Positions 37,441-51,500 of a DNA stretch of 64,000 bases are shown in pieces; within the stretch, counting starts at the first letter, position 1; each line of letters begins with the position of its first letter. The DNA lies in NCBI GenBank assembly GCA_038380795.1, contig CM076259.1, positions 23,046,977-23,110,976 on the forward strand, read 5' to 3'. The position numbers and the translations under genes are program-made. Below the pieces are notes generated by a model. It did no database searches, was not told the origin of the DNA, and saw only the letters and a list, made by a program, of their open reading frames with translations. The DNA comes from Pyrocephalus nanus. Lineage: Eukaryota; Chordata; Aves; Passeriformes; Tyrannidae.

Positions 37441-40025
37441 TCTCCACATAAAACCAATAGCTTTTAAACTAGTATTCATATGCCTTGCATGAATTAATCT
37501 AGAAATAACATAAAAAGAATGTGTTTGTTCCTCTCCTTTCCCTCTCTTCTCCTTACCTGGAAGAAATAGTTTGAAAAGGTTGAATGGTTTGAAAGCATTT
37601 GTTTGCTTTATTTGCCAGTTGTTTAATATTTGTGTCTGTGGGGTGGGACATGTATCTGCCTACAGGACTCCATGGGAGGATCTCCTAAGGAAGGGCTGAC
37701 ATGGAAAGTTGAGAAAGCAAGTGGGTCTATGGTATCACAGGTGTTGAATCCTGAGCTTGTGCTGTTCTCATGAAGTTCAGATTCTTGGTTACTGACCTCG
37801 AGGATCTTGTAACAGATCTGTGTGGATCATAAGATGAATCAACACCATGATGGGCTTAAGAAATAGGTCAGGGCCTTCAAACTGGGATTAACAGGGAGCC
37901 TGAGCAGGGGCAAGAACCTTGGTGGTACACTGTCATACACTTTTATTCATGAGAGCCTTCCTGGGGTTTCTCCGTAGTCTGAATATGCTGTTGATTTTGT
38001 GGAGGCCATGAATATCTATATTTCCTCTCTCAGATCTCTGGTGTATAAGATGGAACACAATTTTCTGGCCTGGCACAGATCAGGAATTTTTCCCACCATA
38101 GCTACATATGCTGGCTGCTGATGAAATGGCGTGTTGCCTCCTAAGCCTCTGTGTCCATGAATTATCTCCAGAAGAACATTTGCCTCTCCCAGGGGTGCAC
38201 AAAACAGCCTGACTTGCTCAAGGGAGGGTTTTTCTTAGCAGGAGATTGAAATGGAAATACAGAAATCCCAGTACAGAAATTCATATGTCTTGGGGAAAAA
38301 ATAAAAAGCAATTCTCTGGCCCTCTGTAAGCATGGAAGAAGAGTTGTGCCTATGTTTGTTGTCCTGAGATGTGACAGGATGGCATGACACTGTAAACACA
38401 CCAAATCTAGTCACTGGTTATGGTTTGAAGCCCATGCCTCATAAGCATATTCTGCCTCCTATTTTGAGGACCTTCTGCTGGGATTGCCCTGTGTGACAGC
38501 TTAAGAGACCTTACTCTTGCTCCTCCGGAGTTAAACCTCTGGCTGCCTGGACTGAATCAGAATTGATAGTCAAGAAAGAGTGATCCAAAGACATATGGAG
38601 GTGGTATAGGTGGCCAAAAGAGGTCATGTTGGCAGGTGTGGAGGAAGTACACTATTTCTCTGCCAGTTAAGAATGGAAGTCAAGAGGCTGTCAGTGTAGG
38701 GAAGAAAGAGAACTTATTGCCAAGTGAATGTGGGGTTGTCTCCGTGGGCCAAACTTGATGCATGTTTGCCAAGAAGCAGTGGAAATGTAGGTCTTGTGTT
38801 AGCATTTGTGAGATGGTGGAGATTTTATAGTCCCTACTACTGGTAAATCAGATGGATTTTCAGCCTAACCCTGCAGCCACCCTAGCTTCTGGCTTGGCCA
38901 CAGAAGAAGTATACACTGCCACAGCACAGACATGAGCAAGGAGGCAGAAAAGGGACTGGACTAGGTCAGGAGATAGTTTTATTGGAAGTATCTGTGATCA
39001 TGTGGCTTCACTGGCTTCTTCTCCCTATAGAAGGAGAAACACTGACCACAGCAGATAATGCTGCATCTTGTAAGCATCTCCTCCAGAACTCAAAGGGCCT
39101 TCCCAGACTATTGTCAGCCTTCCCATCTCATGAAGGGCAGTGAGTGGCCACACTGGTAGGGCTTGCTTACTTCTTTCTCTTCCATGGTTCTGACCTATCC
39201 CTGCAGAGGGAAAATGTGGTCCTTGTTGGGCTGTCTCCTTACATCCATTCAGTTCCATCTTTCACATATGATTCATTGCCTCTCAGCTTCACACAGTATG
39301 GTATGATTGGTGCTGATATCCCCAACCTGTAATTTTTCAACTTCTCTCTTGGGTACTTGCCTCTAAGCACTTCCTGCTGTCTGGTGCAGCAGACAACAGA
39401 GTACGCTGAGTACCTCTGAGAGGTACCATAGAGAGCGATTCTGCTGTTTGGAAATCCATTTCCAAAAACTGAGCAGCACAGAAATGCCTGGAGAAGCTAA
39501 TCAGAATTGGAGATAGACATGCTTTTTAAAAAACACAAGTTTCAAGTACTGTGTTTTAAACAGGAGGTCAGTTTGCTGCCAGTGGCAGTGAAATAGCGCT
39601 CAGTTATACAGAGCACAGGAAAGAGCTGAACAGGATTTCTGCCATTACTTTGCTCCACTTTAATCAACACCCTGTGCCTCTGCCCTGCAGCACCCCTGCT
39701 ATTCCAGCTCTGATGTTCCAGGGTAGCCATGGAGTTGCTGAAAACTAGGCAACGGTATAACTGATCTTTTGAGCAAAGTAATTCTCTGTTCAGTAGCTTT
39801 TTGTACATATTAAATGATTAAATCTTTAGGGGGCTATTCCCTGATGCAGCAGTTGCGCACTCATTAAATTGCCAGATAAGATGTATTTTCTATTAATTTA
39901 TTTTTTGCTAAGAAAAAGGTTTCATTTTCCGCTGATAATCCTGCCTCCCCTAAATCAAGGATGACCAACTTGTGGCTTTTAAGCCAGAGGCAGATACTGA
40001 ATGATTGAAGTATGACTCCCACAAT

Positions 40026-40206
40026 GGAATCACAGAATCATTTATGTGGCAAAAGACCTCCAAGATCATCAAGGCCAACCTTTGACTGATCACCACCTTG
40101 TCAACTAAAGCACTAAGTGACACGTCCATTCTTGAACACCTCCATGGATGACAACACCTCCCCATGTCAAACCTAAACCTCCCCTGGTGCAGCTTGAGGC
40201 TATGGA
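40026..40206 (-). mobile_element. CR1 3'-end fragment with internal deletion
   Basis: On the plus strand it begins with the reversed CR1 terminus (AATCACAGAATCATTTATGTGG), then the 'aaaagacctccaagatcatcaaggccaacc' block, and finishes with AAACCTAAACCTCCCCTGG and a 'cagcttgaggctatgg' block. The usual stretch between the 'cctcc' and 'ccaacctaaacctcccc' blocks is missing, indicating an internal deletion of several dozen bases. No coding capacity remains. Confidence 0.75.
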
Positions 40207-41079
40207 GATATGTTGTATTACTTACAGCACATTGCTGATGTTAGGACTTCTTTTTTGTCAGTATCTCCCTGTGGGAGGAAGCTCTCAGGGGCTTCTGAGG
40301 CCAACAGCTTCCTCCAAGCTCTGAGACTCAGCTGGACACCTGGTCTCATCCCACCCCACACTGGATGTTGGCACCCTAGGGTTGCTCTTTTCTGCCAGGG
40401 TGTGGTTTGTTGAAAAATCCCTCATCTCACCTAAGGCACTGAGTAGAGTGTTTGACACCTCCTGGACATTGGAAGTTGTTTTATTTGTTTTCTTTTCCTT
40501 TTTTCTTTTTTTTTTTTCTTTTATAAGATGCATATGAAGCCAACAGGTTTGAGCTCCTATGATTTAGTTAATTACATTTTAGAGAGTGAAATCTGGTAAA
40601 AGTTTAATTATCCCACATTACTAAGAGTGAAAATAGATTTAGGCTTCAGCTGCAACATAAGCTTATAAATGTGTGATAAAGACTATGGAGAAACTCTGTT
40701 AGAAGAAAGTTATTAAGGATGCTAAATCAAGTGTAAAGAGAATTAGCCAACACTGGGAATGCAGTTGCCCATGCAACCTCAGTATGCTCTCCTCTTGTGA
40801 ATGCATTCCAGTACACTTCTAATAACAGTAATACATCTTATTTTTCTTTTCAGGGATTCCTACTCACATTCAGGTCACAGAATAGACAGTGCTCACTTAA
40901 TGAGCAGTTATTCAATATTTTGTTTTCTCATAATAAGTCAGCGTGTGACCCCACAACTTTACTTAATAGTATTGAAACTCAGCTCTGAAATCAGAAATAC
41001 TAATTTTCTCCTGGGCTGTCTTGTGATTCTGAGCACATCCCTAACATTACTCAGTAAATCTTTGCAACACACATACGAC

Positions 41080-41185
41080 GCAACTGAGTATTTTCACCCT
41101 ATTTTTGCAGATGGACAGCTGAGGCATGAAGAGTTTGGTCAGCAGGGATCCCTAGTTTTATGTCCTGAATTTCAGAAACAGAGGA
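41080..41185 (+). repeat. MIR/L2-like ancient repeat relic
   Basis: TTTTTGCAGATGGACAGCTG and the following GAGGCATGAAGAG block (41102-41134) resemble the 'ttttacagatgaggaaactgaggcacagag' region of MIR/L2-type repeats, followed by a worn 'ggtcacac...' region. Resemblance only. Confidence 0.45.
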
Positions 41186-42367
41186 TCTGACTTTTATGAG
41201 TAGGTTTTTGGGTTTTTTTCAATTGCACATATCTGAAAACATCTCCTATTGCTGTCAGCTGCAGCTCTGAGTGCTCAGCACTGATCCAAATCAGACTCCA
41301 GGTGTCTGAAGTTAGATACTCAGAGATGCAGAACTTGTCACTAGGAATCAACCCATGAAAAGTATGGGCAGAATAACAGAGGAATTCAGCAGCAAAGGTG
41401 GGGCAGTGCTGTAGGGCAGCCATCTGTTGGCTGCCCTAACCCTGAGATCCTCTCTTCTCTTTTGCCAAGTCTCTTCCTCCTTCATTTTAATGTTCCAACT
41501 TCCAACTGCAAAAACTGGGACCAAGATTTTAGTGTAATCTCTTTATACCCCTGAGTTTCCTAAGCTTCAAATATCCAGATTTCCTACTAAGGCTTTAAGT
41601 CTTCTATAAGCTACTTTGTTTTACTTTGCAATCTTGCAGCAGATATTTACGAGCCTTGTTCCAAACAGTGGCAGGGTGGTATTAGGAAATTTGCAGAACT
41701 GTCCTAACAAGTAAGATTTATATAGGCAGTAGCCTAGCAGGATTTTGAGAGAGCCTTGGTGCCTAATTCGCACTGGTTTCAATAGGATTAAGGCAAGTAG
41801 GCATTTGTCAAGATCACACCATTCATTACTTAAAACCTGGTCCTTTAATTCTTCTTTCAATCAACTTTATATGGAACCACTAGAGCTAAAGCATAGGAAT
41901 GTATACTAAAATGTTAATAATTCATAGTAAAGTTCTGTGAGAGTACAATCTGTAAAGCAGGCATCTTGGGGGAATGTGTTATATTTTCTTCAGGCTTCAA
42001 AATAATTGCTTCTGCAACCAAAGCAAAATACGTGTGGAAACTTTTTTCTCTGCTTTGCACTGGGATCAGAATTTTAGTCCCCTTAAAGCCTCAATAGGTG
42101 CAATTCTGCATGAGTATTCCCCGATTACACTATGGACCATGCAGATCCCAAGACCTTAGTGTCCTCTTTGAGGGAGTACAGAAAGCATTTGTACATTTTT
42201 AACTCATTCTTCCTGGAAGGGATGAAATGAGGCTTGTTGAATTTAATCTGTTTGAAAATATTCTATCTAGGGTTCATTTCTGATTTAATTTCAGTAGGGT
42301 TTAGTGAATTCATTATGCAAACTCACTTCAGGCAGTGAATTTCTTGCAAATCACTCACTCCACTATG

Positions 42368-42392
42368 TTTATATATATATGTGTGTGTGAAT
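42368..42392. repeat. (TA)n(TG)n microsatellite
   Basis: Short TA run passing into TG repeats, in intron 1. Confidence 0.8.
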
Positions 42393-45300
42393 GTTTGTGA
42401 CATGCAGTTTGTGACAGTTGTACAATATGATTTTCTCTCTCTGACTGAGAAGGAGGCAAAAGAAAGAATTAGTAAAAAAATAAAAAGAAATAAATCATCA
42501 CGGTCCTGGGAAAATTTTAGATAGATAATTATTCACTATGATGGACTTTGCATGATTGGTGTCTATTTTCCTGACTGAGGGACCAGTTCATCTGAAAAGT
42601 AGAGTGGAATTAATTACATAATGTGGCCACATAATAATGTGGTAGACATTTTGCATACCATAATCTTTGTGTCATTTGGGCAAACCTACAATTTGCTTGA
42701 CTCCAGTGATGTTTTATGAAGGACTTAGTATTTTTAATGTTACTGGGTTAATAAACTGGACTGGTGAGACCCAGCTTTGTTGTGAGGCTTCCTGAAGAAG
42801 CAGGAATTATGCCTTTCTACCAAAAAGTGGCACTATATTTTTGGTGGTGATAGGGGAAAGCACGTTGGCTCCTGTAGCATCTGAATTGTTTTTCCTCCAT
42901 AAACCTGTGTGCTCCCTGAGCCCTTTCCTGTGTTCAACACAGAGTGTGTTGATTTCTCTCCTGCACCACAAGGGAGATGTCTCCCAAGGGTGTAGAAATA
43001 ATAATGGTTGTCAACATTATAAATCCTTATGCATGTGGTTCTTCTTACAGCTGGCATCTTCCTTCATCTGGGAGTTCACCATTAGGACAATAGGAGCCCT
43101 GATGGAAACTCTTGGAGAATCTCTGGAGAGTTTTTTACATTCTTCCACTTTATCTTACCTATCCTAGCTGTTCCAGCTTCTTGGCATCCCCAGAAAACTC
43201 CTAAATATGCTGAACAGCATTTGGAATAGGCTGCAGGAAATGGAGCAGTCACACTCAGGGCAGTGTTTAAAAATCTGTGTGGATTGCTAACTATCTATAG
43301 GACACTTGGCCATTCAGAAGTTTCCCTAAGCTTTTTTTTCCTCCTTTTTTTTTTTTTTTTCTTTTCCCCTGAGTGCTTAGCTATTTGCATCTCCACCTAT
43401 TTTCATGACTGCAGCTTTTTCTACTGCCTTTGGGAGTCTGATCCACACATCGATTTATTTTTAGCTGTATTGCTAATTACTATTTTAGTAAGTATAGTGT
43501 TTCATTACATTATTCATTAAAGCTGGAGAGACATTTTAGTAATTTCTCAGTAGAACAAATGTAAATTCAGTAACCAAAGTAAGATCTCTGAGTAGGGCTT
43601 AAAAGGACTAGGAAAAGATCTGACAAAGAGGGATGGTATGACAGGTGAGAGCTATTGATATATGAAGGAGTGTTACTAAGAAAGCAGAAACAAGCTGATC
43701 TTGGCACAGACAAGATTCAGGGGGCTGGCCAAAACTCTGGGAGGAATTCTTTGGTTCACCAAAGGAATAAACTGCCAGAGAAACTCAGAGAATTATCTTT
43801 GGGGCAAATGTCCAAAGACTGGTAAAAATTGCTCTTGCAGCGTGGGTTAAAGATGAACAAAAGCAGCCCTGCTGCACTGTACAGGGAGGGCCCAGAGGAT
43901 CCTGGAGATTTCCAGTTATTTCCTTTTCAGTGTGTGACAAAGCTGCACAGTGTGAATTCCTCTTACTAAGAGAAGAGAAAACACTGCGCATTTTCTGGTG
44001 TTAGATAGTCTGTGCTTTCTGTCTGGCTTTGCATAGGAACCTGAGGGAAGAAGGTTCCTCTTCCAGAAACTCATAAGTCCTTCTCAAGATGAAAACTCTA
44101 TTTCCATATCACACCTGCCGCAGATCAGAAAAAAAGTGGAAGGAGCTCTGCACACCTTGCCCACCCAGCCTTGTCCTTATCAGGGGGTGCTTTTTCCCTT
44201 TACTTCTCCGCCATAGGTGCGTCTCCAGGGGTGCCTGGATGTACAGTACAGATCTGCTGCAGATGCACCAGATACAGAGTCATCTAAACCGTGTGCCTGC
44301 GGAAAACATATCACAATGTGCAGTGCTTTGAGGATACTGACATGCTTCCTGATTAAGAAATGGAAAAAAAGAAAACTTTAGGATCAAGACGTTTAAAGCT
44401 TATTGAAACCTTTTTTTAATGACAACTTTAAGATGGAAATCCCAAGGAGTGAAAAAATTGAAAGAAAAAACAGCTGTCCTGCAGCAGGAAGAATAGAAGA
44501 TCTGGGTGACTATTTAAATGTGGCTGTGATATACTAGCCCTTTCAAATGGCAGATCCAAACACTTGTGGCAGTTTTACCCTAGCACAGCTATTCAACATG
44601 TTCCCTTTGGCTGGGGGTCTTTATAGAACTAACTTAACAGGGTCCACAAAGGGTCTTTTGCAGCCTGCTCTGCAGGCTTGCCTCACCCCTCCCTCTTTTT
44701 CTCTAGGGTTGAATGCAGTAAAGGAGCAAAGTAGGAAACAAAATGGCTCAAAGCCACATGTGCTTTCCCATAGCTCTGTGCCAGTCTCTAGAAGTGATTA
44801 AGCCTTGGGGCTACTGGGTCTGTGTTCAGCTGCCTGTGGCCACAAAGGATCTTTCCAATCAAAACCATGCCTGTACTCTGGTGACAACATTACCTGAAGG
44901 ATAGGACAGGGGTATGGCATAGCATCATGTCTTCGGCACTGTGGCACTCAGGAGTGACAGCTGCAGTCACAGGCCTGATTCATCAGCTTTACAGACCGTG
45001 GAAAGCACTGAGGTTACAGAAACTGGACATGTTCTCAGGCGCTCAAGCCCAGGTTTTTGGGTAAAAGAAGCTGTGTCATACAGGTCCCCTCCGAAGACCT
45101 TTCAGGTTCCAGCAGACATGTAACATATTTGAGGATGATCTCATCCTGCACTGACAGGAGGAGATAAATAAGAATACAGCTTAAGTATTTCACAGTGTTT
45201 TGCTTAGCTACACAGCATGCATTTGAGGCTCCTGCAACACTATAAATACAAATTCAATTAGGTTCATAGTTCTTCTGGAACTTAACATTGTATCCCTTGC

Positions 45301-46799
45301 AAGTTGTATGGAGCATTGGACCACAGAGGTTTTGTAAAATCCATCCCTATTAAAATGTCATTAAAATCAATGAAATTACACTCCATTTTCATTATCTGAC
45401 ATTGCACTTGGACTTCCCATAAGATCTCAGTACAACTGTTTGTTAGCATCCACATCTTACCCATTGCTTGTGGGGAATTCATACATATGCTGTCATTACA
45501 GTCTATCAGCCACCTTGTAGAAGGTCTGTGGAGCAAAAATCAGCACCACTGAAGTAAAGGTGGGTGGAGAGAGAATGTCCAGGGCAAGCCAGAGGAAAAA
45601 GTGCATGTGGATGCATGAGGGCAATCTCTGGGTCAGCTAAGCCCAGATGGGCACGAAGATCACAAATCAGTAAACTGAGCTTCCATGAAGATCAGAACCA
45701 GAACTCAACACCCTAATTCTCGGCCTCCAGCAGCAAGGGTGACTCCTTGGCCTAGTGAAGCTGGGCCTGATGGTAGCAGGGTCCAAAAATCCCATGGAGC
45801 AAGAAGCAAAGCCAGTAGAGACAATCCTGGCTGGTAAGGAGAGGCTGTACCACTGAGACCTGTTGAGTCCATCAGAACCACAAGCTGAGAAGAAGACAGC
45901 TGTCCCAGTGAGGAGATAAGAGTCTATATCAATAGGTAGAAGCCTTTGCTATGGATTCCTGCTCTTTGCAGATACAAGATCCTGGTACACACAGAGTTCA
46001 GCTGCAGTGGGGATGTGGGACTGGTCTATCTGGAACAAAAGCTGAAGAGGTTATGAGAGAGGATGTCTTAGATGGAGCTGTTTTAGAGCCAGTTTATCAA
46101 ATTCCATAAACCTGCAATGCTGTTTACCTGGGTTTTGCTGGGGGCAGCTCTGATGATTTGAAAGGATGTGTGGTGCTCTTTGGGGAATGGGGGAGCTGTT
46201 GGCTTAAGGTAGTGTATGGGTTTAGGCTCTCTTTCAGGACATTAGAAAAACAAAAGACAAAGGTCTTACCAGGAGGTTAACAGAACAGTAAGAAAGACAG
46301 TACTTACTTTACTGGCCTTGCCAGATCCCAATCAAGAGTCCTGGTTGCTACCCTCTTCAGTTCACCTTGTAATTTCAGGTGGAATATACACTCTGGTCTC
46401 TTTTGAAGTTTAAGTGCTGTATGTCACAGAGGGCACAGGTAGCAGCCACAGGGTTTCATCACAGCAGTAGCTGCAGTTCAGGAGAAGAAACACCTTTTTT
46501 TGTTTGTACAGGTGCTGGGTATAAAGCAGTGGTGGATGAAAGGTCCTGTAGAACATCACTGTCCAAATGCCCTATGGAGCAGAAGTGAAAAGACTGAGAA
46601 GAGTTGTGCAGAGTCAAAGTGTTTTCCTCATTGAAGCCTTTGTTGACATGAACATGGCTGATGGGATGGTCTGTGATAATTGAGCAGGATATTCATGAGA
46701 GCACCTCGACTCCCCTGCAGCACCACAGCAAAACTTCAGGTTTCAAGGACAGAGTAAGCATTTCCCTGCCCATTTAGTAGGGTGACACAGAGCTACAAG

Positions 46800-47345
46800 T
46801 AAAGGCACATCAAGGACAGGGTGGCAAGCATGACATCATCAAGGGCAAGTCCAGCCTGACTAACCTAGTGGTTTTTTATCATGTAGTGACTGCACAGTGA
46901 ACAAGGGAAGGGCTATGAATGTCATCACAGATATCATCTGTCTGGACTTCTGTAAGGCCTTTGACACAGTCCCTGATGACATCCTTCTCTCTAAATTGGA
47001 GACATAGATTTCATGGGTGGACTCTCTGATGGGTGAGATATTGGTTGGGCAGTTGCATCCAGAGGGTCAACAACTTGGAGTCCCAGCAGACATTGATGAC
47101 AAGTGGTGTCCTTTAGGAGCCCATATGGGGACCAGTGCTATTTAATGTCTTCCTCAGTGACATAGACAGTGGGATCAAGTGCACCATCAGCATGTTTGTA
47201 GACAATATCAAACTGAGTGGTGCAGTTGACATGCCTGGAGGACGGGATGCCCTGTGTTCCCATGGAGGGAAAGGGTTTGGAGCAGGATACAAGCTGCTGC
47301 TTCTTGTGCAAGTGATTCGGGAGACCCTTCATAAGCCTGGACTCT
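46800..47345 (+). mobile_element. CR1 LINE fragment, reverse transcriptase palm region, decayed
   Basis: On the plus strand the RT blocks follow in order. First is an IKGKSSLTNL-like block near 46838-46870, then DIICLDFCKAFDTVPDDILL near 46930-46990. Next is GPVLFNVFLSDIDSGIKCTI (about 47127-47190), then a mutated catalytic FVDN in place of FADD (near 47195-47206), and KLSGAVDMPGGRDA. Frameshifts and stops separate the blocks, so the copy is dead. It overlaps in domain content with the fragment at the window start but lies in the opposite orientation. Confidence 0.85.
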
Positions 47346-47458
47346 GAGGAGTCTCAGCAGATGGGTCCAGTTCTCATGAGATAAAACACTCTGAGCCACC
47401 AGAGGTTAATAACAATTCCCTGAAAATTTTTGTGGAGTCCAAAACTAAGCTAGCAAGG

Positions 47459-47512
47459 AAAAAAAAAAAAAAAAAAAGGGAGTGAGAGAGAAAAGGTGAG
47501 GAGGGAGAGAGA
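47459..47512. repeat. Poly-A run plus purine-rich tract
   Basis: About 20 A residues are followed by a GGGAGTGAGAGAGAAAAGG-type purine tract. It lies just downstream of the CR1 fragment, but CR1 elements do not use poly-A tails, so I treat it as independent simple sequence. Confidence 0.85.
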
Positions 47513-48774
47513 TTGATAATTCTGGGTTTAATTGCCTGCTCATGTTCAGCAGACCATGAGATTCAGAGTATGAAGGTACTACTTCAATATAATCCACATG
47601 GCAGCAACCTTTCTTTCCCAAACTGACCCAAACAAACCACGTAGTTCAAGCTTAGATAAAATTTCTTTTCAGTCCAGTGACATCCAAGGTTGCATTTCTG
47701 TCCAAGCACATCTGCATCAGAAATCACATATTTGAATGGACTTCTCTAATCAAAGCATAGTTCCAAGGGAAATTTTAACCTGGTCTTTTTGCTGAATTTC
47801 TTCAATGTGAGCTATATTGGGAGCAGATTTATGCTATTAGCTTGGATGCCTTCCTGCTTCCTTTCTAGAGTTTGGTCCCTTATTCTAAATGCCTGTTGTC
47901 TGGCTTCTTCTGGAGGGACACGCGTATTTCCCTCCAAAAAGAAGACTGGCACAACTGATAGTATGGTTTGTACCAGGATCCAAGCTCAAGCAAGAACACA
48001 GATGCTGATTGTGCCAAACACCCAAGACCTTCAGCACAGTCCACAAAAACCTTGTGCCCTCAGTGCCCTCATAGCCCAGAATATACACACACCCTGTAGC
48101 AGCTTCAAGGTAGTAGATGACACCATGGTGAACCACTAACTTGACAGAAACAGAGTGATAAACAGAATGGAGAGTCACAAAATGGGTGAGGGGAGTATAA
48201 TGAATTTATTGAGAAGGCACACTGGAAATATCTAAATAGATTAGATTATCTTCTCAGTCTCTGTACATGAGTGAATAACACCCATCTCTCTGCTTGCCCA
48301 TCATTATCTTATTTTATAAAATATAGGGGAAATTTCCAATGTGAGAGGATCTTGTAGAGAAAAGGGTGGAAACTCCACTGTTGGAGGATTTGAAACTGGA
48401 GAGCTGAAATCCTGCTAGTTATACCCCGGGGAACAATCCTGCATAGGACTTCAGAGGGATGAATTAACCTTTTCTTTCTCAAGGGTGTTTAAACCACCAT
48501 CACCATAGTCATCCTGGGAAAAAAAAGGAACTCTGTTTCCTCGCCTTGCAGACAGGTTGTGCTGACAGGTGCCATCCTCTAGCCAGGTGTCTTCACACCA
48601 TTTAACTGGGTTAAAAAAAGCTGTTCTGTGTGCTAAATTGCTTCCTCACTTCACAAGGCGTGAAAACCTTTTCTCTCTCTCACGTGTCCATGCTTCACTC
48701 CTTCTGGGGAGACAGCTGGTCTTTTTTATTCTCCTTAAATGCTGTCTCTGAGACAAATCAGGTCATGTAGAGCC

Positions 48775-48900
48775 TGATTTTGTAGAGCCCACAAAAGGTT
48801 CTGAGGTGACTCAATCCTGTCAAATCAATGGGAGTTGGGCACCTAAACTTCTTTGTGAGTCTGGGCCCAAGTGACCTTGAATAACATCGATGTGAACATA
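48775..48900 (+). repeat. Candidate ancient amniote repeat relic
   Basis: The AATCAATGGGAGTTGGGCAC block and the CTAAACTTCTTTGTGAGTCT stretch that follows (48823-48862) resemble a widespread amniote interspersed repeat of the form 'tcaatgggagttgggcacctaaattcctttgaaaatc'. The family is not assigned, and the boundaries are approximate. Confidence 0.4.
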
Positions 48901-51500
48901 CATTGTACTCCAGTCAGGAGTAGTGCGTGGGCTGAGATGCACCTTAACCCCAAAAATAGCACAGGTGATTAGTTGATTCAACACTAGTTCACCTAAGTAA
49001 CTGAAGGAAAAATTTCCACACGTATCTTACTGTAGGTGTCATGAGAAAGGAATGACTTTGGGCCCCTATGTCTTTGCATATGGAGAACACTGTTTGTTTG
49101 TTTTCTTGAGAATTGGATATCATATTTCCCTTGGGTTGTGAAGTGAATTACTGGTAACTGTCAATGGTCCAATTGCTGTCCAGGCTTTGGCCAGTACTGA
49201 TGTTTTCTCTGGTGAAAGATGTGTAAGTGCTAAATCTGGCCTTACAGGTTTCAGAAGCACACAGGTTTCAGAATACTGGGAGATAGCAATGTGTATTGAA
49301 GGGCTTTGGGATTCAGTGTCATGTTTAAGAGGAGTTCCTAACTAAGGACAGAAAAGAGCAGGATACCAGGGTGATTGGTGATGGTACAGCAGCCAGATCC
49401 TAGGAAGAACACTAAGGAAGTAGATACATGCTGTACATTGGAGGGCAGAGAAACACCAGGCAAAGGAGAGCTATAGAGGGGGGCAAAGGAGGCCATATAA
49501 CATTCAAGAACCTTTTAATGTAGCAGTAAATTCTTTTTTGGTCTCTCCATCCCAGCATTCAAAATACAAAACTATATGTTTATTTTTTCAAGGCCAGGCA
49601 ATGAGGTACACCACGAGAGGCAAGTGGACAAATGTTGATCAAGGACCAAAGTACTTGGTCCCCTTCTCTCTTTGCCTATATGTGGCTGCAAGCCACATGG
49701 AACATCTGGAAAACACCTAGTTTCTCCATTTCTCCTTTTCTAAAATACCAGCATGTGAGACATTTAAAAGGGTCTGGTCATTATAGTAACACTTTCTTAA
49801 TTCTTTGCCATAATCTGACCTCCCTGTAAACTGTGAGTTTGGAGACAGAAGGTGAAAAGATGGCCAGAGATTAGAAGTCTTCTTGTGGTCATGGCTCCAG
49901 GAAATTTCTACTTTCCTGGTACCTAAAAACTAACCTCGACCCTACCTGTGTCTTAAACATTAATTTTTTATCTCCCACTCTCTCAGCTATGTGATAGCAA
50001 GGAAAATCTCACTTACAGGAACAGTCTGCCTGGAAAGGGATGTCCTAGAAACCTGGAGGTGTGGCAGACAAGCAGATGGAGGTGGTGAGAGGATCATCCC
50101 TCTAGGACTAGAAAAATGCCGTGGGCTGGGTAGATTGAGACATAAAAGCCTAACAGTGTGTTTCATAAAAGCAAAGCTTTGCACAGAGTCTTCAGTGGGT
50201 ATGTGAAGAAGGTCTGAATGAAAAAATGGACATTTGACTATTTGTGTCCCTTTAGGTATCCATTGAGCTCTGTATCCACCAACCTCAGTGATTTCCAGTC
50301 CTTCTGCCATTATAGGATCTATGATTTGTTTCACACTAAATGAAAGAGAGGACATTTGTTTTGTGTAAAACAGCAATACATTGCATGTACTCTTACAATA
50401 TAATGATTATGCCAATATTAAGTATTAGTATGAGTTTACACAAAAGTGTGGAAATGAAAAGGGAATGTGATGGAATACTAATATGTGAAACCTATCCTTG
50501 CCAGACCTGGTTCCTAGCTTGGAACTCTAGATTCCATACAAACACTAGTAATAATAGTCACTTTATTCTAGTCACAATGCTACAACTAAGATGTAATATA
50601 CGGATGGGTGATAGATAAAACGGACAGATTTCTTGTTTTCTACTGACATGCTTTTGAATTCATCCTTGCAGGGCTGACTCACCCTTTTAGCTTTCCAAGG
50701 AAGACAAATTGCTTTCCAGGAGCTTTGCTGTATACAGGTTATTTTCGAGCGCTTCCTTAATTAAGGTTTATCTGCTGTGCACATAATCCACAGATAAAAA
50801 GCCCTTGGTTTTTCTTTTGTGCAAGCAGAAGTTTTCCGCTGAACAACCTGTTTCTCACTCAACCCATTGTTATACAACATGATACACATATTGTATGGAT
50901 AACCTGTCCTATCCCAGCTGCAGGCCAGAAAAAAAGTAATTTTTGATGACTGAGATGCTTTTGTGTGGAAGAATTGAATAGAAATGGGATTCCCAAGGAC
51001 CCAATTGGCACAAACTATTAGTACATTTCTTTCATCCATGATCTTAAACTCCACCTCTGCCCTAGTCTCATATTTCTTATCTTTCGTGTCTGAAATTATG
51101 CTGTAAGCATAATGTTGGAAATACATTTTGCAGTTGCAAAACTTGGGATCTGGCAAGGACTCAGACAATGTCATCCCAACTGGAATAAGAGGACAATGAT
51201 GTAACTGTTGTGCTGTAGGTGCAGGGGAGAAGTTTTGGTCTGACCTCTCTGTACAGAAGTGCTCTCCCATTCCCTACCAGGTCAAGGACTCTCTGGCAGT
51301 CACAGCTCTCTGTAAGCACTGCTCCCTTGCTGCCCCCATGGTCTCCTGCTAGCAGTGGGAAGCAGATAAATGTTCACAGGGCTGCAGGTAACAGGATAAC
51401 TCCTCTGGAGTCAGTCAGACATGCAGCAGATCACAATTCATAATAGCTGTCCTGGTTGGTGCAAGAGGTATGTGGGACCTGAGAGCAACAAGGCCAGTGG

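Noticed and set aside
47459..47478. Poly-A run downstream of a CR1 fragment as a processed-pseudogene tail
   Set aside because: No spliced-gene sequence precedes it. CR1 does not end in poly-A, and the preceding RT fragment lacks a CR1 3' end.
50761..51270. 169-codon minus-strand frame in intron 1
   Set aside because: No recognised domain, no splice context, and a length still compatible with chance in 128 kb of single strand.
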